Below, piece after piece: positions 13,592 to 16,361 of a stretch of DNA of 16,361 bases (positions are counted from its first letter, which is position 1; the number at the start of each line of letters is the position of its first letter). The position numbers were made by a program, and so were the translations under genes. A model generated the notes under the pieces. The model did not search any database, was not told the DNA's origin, and saw only the letters and a program-made list of their open reading frames with translations. Source of the stretch: Deltaproteobacteria bacterium (GTDB lineage Bacteria; Desulfobacterota; Binatia; UBA9968); contig JAERMN010000017.1 in NCBI GenBank assembly GCA_016844625.1, forward strand, positions 1 to 16,361, in the 5' to 3' direction.

Positions 13592-14052
13592 TCCTTGTCC
13601 TTGTCCTTGTCTTCTTCCTCTTCTTCCTCCGACTCGTCGTCTTCATCTTCGTCGTCGTCGTCTGCTTCTTTCTGCTGGGCTACGTACTCGCCGTATTCGT
13701 CTTCGTCCATCAAATCCTTAAGATCGTCTTTATCGCTCAACTCGACTCGGATCATCCAACCGTCGCCGTAGGGATCGTCATTAATGGTTTCCGGGTTGTC
13801 CGGCAACACATCGTTGATCTCCAACACCGTGCCACTCACCGGCGCGTAAACGTCGGACACCGCTTTGACTGACTCGACAGCGGCGAAAGGATCGTCCTTG
13901 ACGATCTTCTCGCCGACCTCCGGCAACTCGACATAGACGATGTCGCCGAGCTCTTCTTGCGCGTATTCCGTGATGCCGATCGTCGCGGTATTACCCTCGA
14001 CCAGCACCCATTCATGTTCCTTCGAATATTTTAGCCCTTCAGGAAACTCCAT
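13585..14052 (-). CDS. gcvH: glycine cleavage system H protein with acidic C-terminal tail
   Basis: A 155 aa lipoyl carrier that shuttles the aminomethyl group between P-protein, GcvT and dihydrolipoyl dehydrogenase. The domain is typical: LKYSKEHEWV, ITEYAQEELGDIVYVELP, lipoylation site Lys63 in ESVKAVSD, APVSGTVLEIN and DGWMIRVELSD. Normal H proteins end near residue 125-130; this one continues for 28 residues (about 128-155) of nearly pure Asp/Glu ending in alternating Asp-Lys. The DNA of that end is a GTCCTT hexamer repeat. The start is ATG 14050-14052: AGGAGG at 14059-14064 is six bases away, better than for the GTG one codon earlier. The ATG shares one base with the gcvT stop (TGATG). 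Confidence 0.95.
   Translation of the reverse strand: MEFPEGLKYSKEHEWVLVEGNTATIGITEYAQEELGDIVYVELPEVGEKIVKDDPFAAVESVKAVSDVYAPVSGTVLEINDVLPDNPETINDDPYGDGWMIRVELSDKDDLKDLMDEDEYGEYVAQQKEADDDDEDEDDESEEEEEEDKDKDKDK
13591..13611. repeat. hexanucleotide tandem repeat encoding Asp-Lys
   Basis: GTCCTT is repeated three times followed by GTC (on the reverse strand GACAAG). It encodes the alternating Asp-Lys end of GcvH. A six-base unit keeps frame when copies are gained or lost, so length variation between strains would not destroy the protein. Confidence 0.85.
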
Positions 14053-15176
14053 CACAGACCTCCTTCAACCTGTTTGGCTCCGCCGTTACGGCGGTAAAAT
14101 GGTAATCGCACAATCTTCGTCGACACCTGACGCCCGCGAATCTCGACAGCGATGCGGTTATCGATTTCTGATTCCTCGCTGGAGACGTAACCGAGCGCGA
14201 TCGCTTTCCCCAACGTCGGCGACTTGGTGCCACTAGTAACTCGGCCGACGTTGCGGCCGTTCTTGAACAGTTGATAATCGCTGCGGGCAATCCCCGGCTG
14301 CAAGAGTTCCAAGCCGACGAGTTTTCGTCTCACGCCGCCGGCCTTCTGCTGAACGACAACTTCACGGCCGATGAAGGACGGCTTGGATAATTTGGCCACC
14401 CACTCTAGGCCCGCTTCCAGCGGCGTGGTCGTATCGTCAAGCTCATGGCCGTAAAGCGGATACGCCTTCTCCAGCCGCAGCGTATCGCGTGCGCCCAATC
14501 CAACCGGAACCAAACCCACCGGTGCGCCGGCCGCTAACAAAGCATCCCATAGTTTTTCGGCATCGGTGACATGGCAATAAAGCTCGAAGCCGTCTTCGCC
14601 CGTGTACCCGGTGCGCGCGACCATGCAGCGAAGCGTCGCAACATCGGTAAAGGCAAAGTTGAAAGATTTCAACTGAGCGAGCTTGAGCACAGTCAGCGGC
14701 TGCAAAATAGCTTCCGCCGCCGGACCTTGCAACGCCAGTTGAGCATACATCGCACTCTGGTTGTCGACCTCGACGGCGCCGCTCGCATGATCGCGAATCC
14801 AAGCAAAATCCTTATCGATGTTCGAAGCGTTGACGCAGATAAAGTACGCTTCAGGTTTCACTCGATAAATAATCACGTCGTCAACCACGCCGCCTCGGTC
14901 GTTGAGCAGCAGATTATACTGCGCCTGAAACTCTTGGAGCCGAGCCACGTCGTTGGCGGTGATGCGCTGACAAAACTCCAACGCGCTGGCGCCGCGCACT
15001 TCGATCTCGCCCATGTGGCTCACGTCGAAAAGACCGGCATGGCTACGCACCGCTAAGTGTTCTTCGATCACGCCGGTATACTGAACCGGCATTTCCCAGC
15101 CCGCGAACGCGACCATTTTGGCCCCGGCGCGCCGGTGCGCTGCGTAGAGCGGAGTTCTTTTCAGTGTGGACGCCAC
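14052..15176 (-). CDS. gcvT: aminomethyltransferase, glycine cleavage T protein
   Basis: A 374 aa folate enzyme that releases ammonia from aminomethyl-lipoyl-GcvH and makes 5,10-methylene-tetrahydrofolate. N-terminal RTPLYAAHRRAGAKMVAFAG, AGLFDVSHMGEIEV, the strand LLLNDRGGVVDDVIIYRV with the catalytic Asp, and ARTGYTGEDGFELY are all family blocks; C-terminal ALGYVSSEE closes the fold. Length fits T proteins (about 360-375 aa). The likely start is GTG 15176; no strong ribosome site precedes it, so translation may rely on coupling with folD 26 bp upstream. It ends with TGA overlapping the gcvH ATG. Confidence 0.95.
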   Translation of the reverse strand: MASTLKRTPLYAAHRRAGAKMVAFAGWEMPVQYTGVIEEHLAVRSHAGLFDVSHMGEIEVRGASALEFCQRITANDVARLQEFQAQYNLLLNDRGGVVDDVIIYRVKPEAYFICVNASNIDKDFAWIRDHASGAVEVDNQSAMYAQLALQGPAAEAILQPLTVLKLAQLKSFNFAFTDVATLRCMVARTGYTGEDGFELYCHVTDAEKLWDALLAAGAPVGLVPVGLGARDTLRLEKAYPLYGHELDDTTTPLEAGLEWVAKLSKPSFIGREVVVQQKAGGVRRKLVGLELLQPGIARSDYQLFKNGRNVGRVTSGTKSPTLGKAIALGYVSSEESEIDNRIAVEIRGRQVSTKIVRLPFYRRNGGAKQVEGGL

Positions 15177-15202
15177 GATTGCCGGGAATTGGGGTGAAAT
15201 AC

Positions 15203-16063
15203 TTAGCGTTCGCGCTGCAGCGAATCTTTCGCCGCCTTCAAGGTATTGAACAGAAGCATGCAGATCGTCATCGGTCCGACGCCGCCCGGCACCGGCGTAA
15301 TCGCCGAAGCACGGTCTTTAGCGGTTTCGAATTCGACATCGCCGCCGAGCTTGCCGTTTGGCAACCGATTGACGCCGACATCGATCACCACGGCGCCGGG
15401 CTTGACCCAATCGCCGCGCACTAGCCCCGCCTTGCCGATCGCCACGACGAGAATATCGGCGCGGCCCACTTCATCACGCAGACTGGCGGTGCGCGAGTGA
15501 CAGATGGTGACCGTGGCATGTTTTTCCAACAGCATCAGCGCCACCGGCTTGCCGACAATATTGCTCCGGCCGACCACCACCGCATTTTTTCCTTTGGGAT
15601 CGCAATGGATGGCTTCTAACAGCCGCATGATGCCCATCGGCGTGCAGGGCTTAAAGCCGTCGCCGCCGAGCATCAATATGCCCTGGCTCATTGGATGAAA
15701 ACCGTCGACGTCTTTTTGCGGCGAGATCGCTTCCAGTATTCTTTCGGCATGAATATGCGGCGGCAAAGGCAACTGAACCAAAATACCATGAACATGTTTA
15801 TCTTTGTTAAGCTGGTGCACCAGAGCGAGCAGTTCTTTTTCCGAGATGGTTGCCGGCAAAAGATGCTCGAAAGATTTGATGCCGACTTCTTTGCAGGCTT
15901 TTTCTTTATTGCGGACATAAATATGCGACCCGGGATCGTCGCCGACTAACACGACGGCTAATCCCGGCGCCATGCCCCAGCGCCGCTCGAGCCCTTCGAC
16001 TTCTTGTTTGATTCGATTTTGAACTTCTTTGGCGACGGCCTTGCCGTCGATGATGCTCGCCAT
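15203..16063 (-). CDS. folD: bifunctional methylene-THF dehydrogenase/methenyl-THF cyclohydrolase
   Basis: A 286 aa FolD that interconverts 5,10-methylene-THF, methenyl-THF and 10-formyl-THF with NADP. Catalytic Tyr49 and Lys53 lie in [12 protein letters not shown], the folate segment is [12 protein letters not shown], followed by KDVDGFHP, the cofactor loop [14 protein letters not shown] and the C-terminal [11 protein letters not shown]. Length is typical (about 285-300 aa). ATG 16061-16063 is preceded by GGAG seven bases upstream. It is first in the glycine cleavage operon, so methylene-THF made by GcvT can be routed directly to formyl-THF for purine and formyl-methionyl tRNA synthesis, or run in reverse to supply methylene-THF for glycine. 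Confidence 0.96.
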   Translation of the reverse strand: MASIIDGKAVAKEVQNRIKQEVEGLERRWGMAPGLAVVLVGDDPGSHIYVRNKEKACKEVGIKSFEHLLPATISEKELLALVHQLNKDKHVHGILVQLPLPPHIHAERILEAISPQKDVDGFHPMSQGILMLGGDGFKPCTPMGIMRLLEAIHCDPKGKNAVVVGRSNIVGKPVALMLLEKHATVTICHSRTASLRDEVGRADILVVAIGKAGLVRGDWVKPGAVVIDVGVNRLPNGKLGGDVEFETAKDRASAITPVPGGVGPMTICMLLFNTLKAAKDSLQRER

Positions 16064-16087
16064 AAATCAGCTCCGCGATTTTTAAAA

Positions 16088-16115
16088 ACTATATCGAAAT
16101 GAAAATCACTGTAAA
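16088..16115 (-). promoter_or_regulatory. predicted sigma-70 promoter of the folD-gcvTHPAPB operon
   Basis: On the reverse strand TTTACA (16110-16115) is followed after 16 bp by TATAGT (16088-16093); each matches five of six consensus bases. The leader before the folD ATG would be about 15-20 bases, which leaves no room for a glycine riboswitch between promoter and gene. Confidence 0.65.
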
Positions 16116-16209
16116 GAGTTATTTGAAGTATTTGGATGCCATGGTGAAACTGAAAGGTCAACCCCAAGAACCCGGAAGTCAGGCACCTGCGGCAGAGCCG
16201 GAGGCTTGA
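16099..16209 (+). pseudogene. small truncated reading frame at the IS boundary
   Basis: ATG 16099 opens a 36-codon frame that begins MKITVKSYLKYLDAMVKLKG. The start resembles a beta-strand/helix beginning of the kind seen in MoaD/ThiS-like small proteins, but this is a weak likeness. The last 10 or so codons lie within the terminal hairpin of the IS200-type element, so the original gene, if any, was probably cut by the insertion. No ribosome site is visible, and the frame overlaps the opposite-strand folD promoter. Treat as a candidate only. Confidence 0.25.
16186..16204. repeat. imperfect palindrome at the IS200-type right end
   Basis: A stem with one G-G mismatch closes on a three-base loop. 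It matches the expected position and form of the right-end recognition hairpin of Y1 transposases; one side-step mismatch suggests decay. Confidence 0.6.
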
Positions 16210-16258
16210 TTTGTGAACCTCTCAAAGCGCTTTGGCCGGTTACGCCGGCATCCTCTGT

Positions 16259-16361
16259 TTACTCGAACGTCTTGAGTTGATCGAGTCGTCAATCCTCATT
16301 TCCCTGCGCCCGGATGTAGCGCCGTATCTCGGCCTCGTCCCGCCCCACCGTCGATACGTAA
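16259..16361 (-). pseudogene. tnpA: IS200-type Y1 transposase C-terminus with in-frame stop
   Basis: The reverse strand reads YVSTVGRDEAEIRRYIRAQ, then GNED, then TGA at 16289-16291, and in the same frame RLDQLKTFE and TAA at 16259-16261. The first part is the conserved C-terminal helix of IS200-type TnpA (FVSTVGRDE-x-IR-x-YI), and the family continues with an RLDQL-like end, which is what follows the stop. The TGA probably replaced CGA, CAG-like or similar sense codons. Since the protein is nearly complete at this point a truncated enzyme might still work, but the mismatch in the hairpin also suggests an old copy. The catalytic HUH and Tyr motifs lie outside the window. Confidence 0.75.

Larger units (their letters stand above)
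16180..16361 (-). mobile_element. right end of an IS200-type element, continuing beyond the window
   Basis: Past the transposase gene, the reverse strand runs through CGCTTTGAGAGGTTCAC and AAGCCTCCGGCTCTGCCG to TGACTT, an arrangement typical of the end of IS200/IS605-family elements. The terminal imperfect hairpin is at 16186-16204 (CCT-g-CGGC over GCCG-g-AGG, loop AGA) and a second, perfect five-pair hairpin (GCCGG/CCGGC) at 16235-16249. Such subterminal hairpins are recognised by the Y1 transposase as single-stranded DNA. The outer boundary near 16180 is estimated from the TGACTT context and not proven. Confidence 0.65.

Noticed and set aside
13591..13611. Tandem hexamers considered as part of a CRISPR-like or other repeat array
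   Set aside because: Units are contiguous, six bases long and without spacers; they lie in frame within gcvH.
13576..13872. Forward-strand frame with a very hydrophobic start, looking like a membrane protein opposite gcvH
   Set aside because: It is the reverse complement of the Asp/Glu/Lys repeat tail of GcvH; GTC, TTC and CTT codons give Val, Phe and Leu by necessity. GcvH is unmistakable on the other strand.
14571..15056. Long forward frame (161 codons) opposite gcvT
   Set aside because: Entirely inside gcvT, which has all family motifs; the antisense frame is open because of GC-rich codon use.
16064..16098. Glycine riboswitch before folD-gcv
   Set aside because: Only about 20 bases lie between the predicted promoter and the folD ATG, far too short for the aptamer.

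Overview
The window looks like chromosomal DNA from a Gram-negative, GC-rich bacterium (roughly 55-60% GC by eye). A TonB-family protein, a TatA-type subunit, a lipoprotein with a lipobox and an ECF sigma/anti-sigma pair point to a cell with an outer membrane. A NIL-domain protein in a sulfur-carrier/CysM cluster and split glycine decarboxylase subunits fit a deltaproteobacterium-like lineage (Desulfobacterota, Myxococcota, Binatia and similar). That placement is inference; there is no rRNA or other marker here. Nearly all the DNA is coding. I see no tRNA, rRNA or CRISPR array.

Layout. 1-691 (-): a short-chain dehydrogenase, cut off by the window edge. 724-1674 (+): a CPBP/CAAX-type membrane protease whose 3' end overlaps that of a convergent SGNH/GDSL esterase lipoprotein (1622-2275, -). 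The esterase lies downstream of an MmgE/PrpD-family gene (2318-3709, -). 3710-4250 holds a probable promoter and a small two-helix membrane-protein gene interrupted by an in-frame TAA. 4251-6882 (+) is a sulfur-assimilation operon: an E1-like adenylyltransferase (MoeB/ThiF), a stand-alone fragment resembling the C-terminus of threonine synthase, a ThiS/MoaD-type sulfur carrier, a CysM-like PLP enzyme and a NIL-domain protein. This is the layout expected for cysteine synthesis from a protein thiocarboxylate. 6896-8413 (-): an ECF sigma factor, its zinc-finger anti-sigma factor and a secreted protein of unknown function, all overlapping. 8571-9665 (+): a zinc-ribbon membrane protein with a DUF3426-like C-terminal domain. 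9684-9866 (-): a TatA-type subunit. 9958-10731 (+): a TonB-family protein.

10742-16063 (-) is a five-gene one-carbon operon, folD-gcvT-gcvH-gcvPA-gcvPB, read from a good sigma-70-like promoter at 16088-16115. GcvT, GcvH and the two P-protein subunits cleave glycine and load methylene-tetrahydrofolate, and FolD converts that to 10-formyl-tetrahydrofolate. GcvH carries an unusual acidic, lysine-punctuated C-terminal tail encoded partly by a hexanucleotide repeat.

The right edge (about 16180-16361, -) is the 3' end of an IS200-type transposase gene with an in-frame TGA and its terminal hairpins. It seems to have landed in, or next to, a small truncated reading frame. I did not find a clearly new multi-gene system. 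The most interesting loci are the edited sulfur-carrier operon, the acid-tailed GcvH and the stop-interrupted membrane protein gene.
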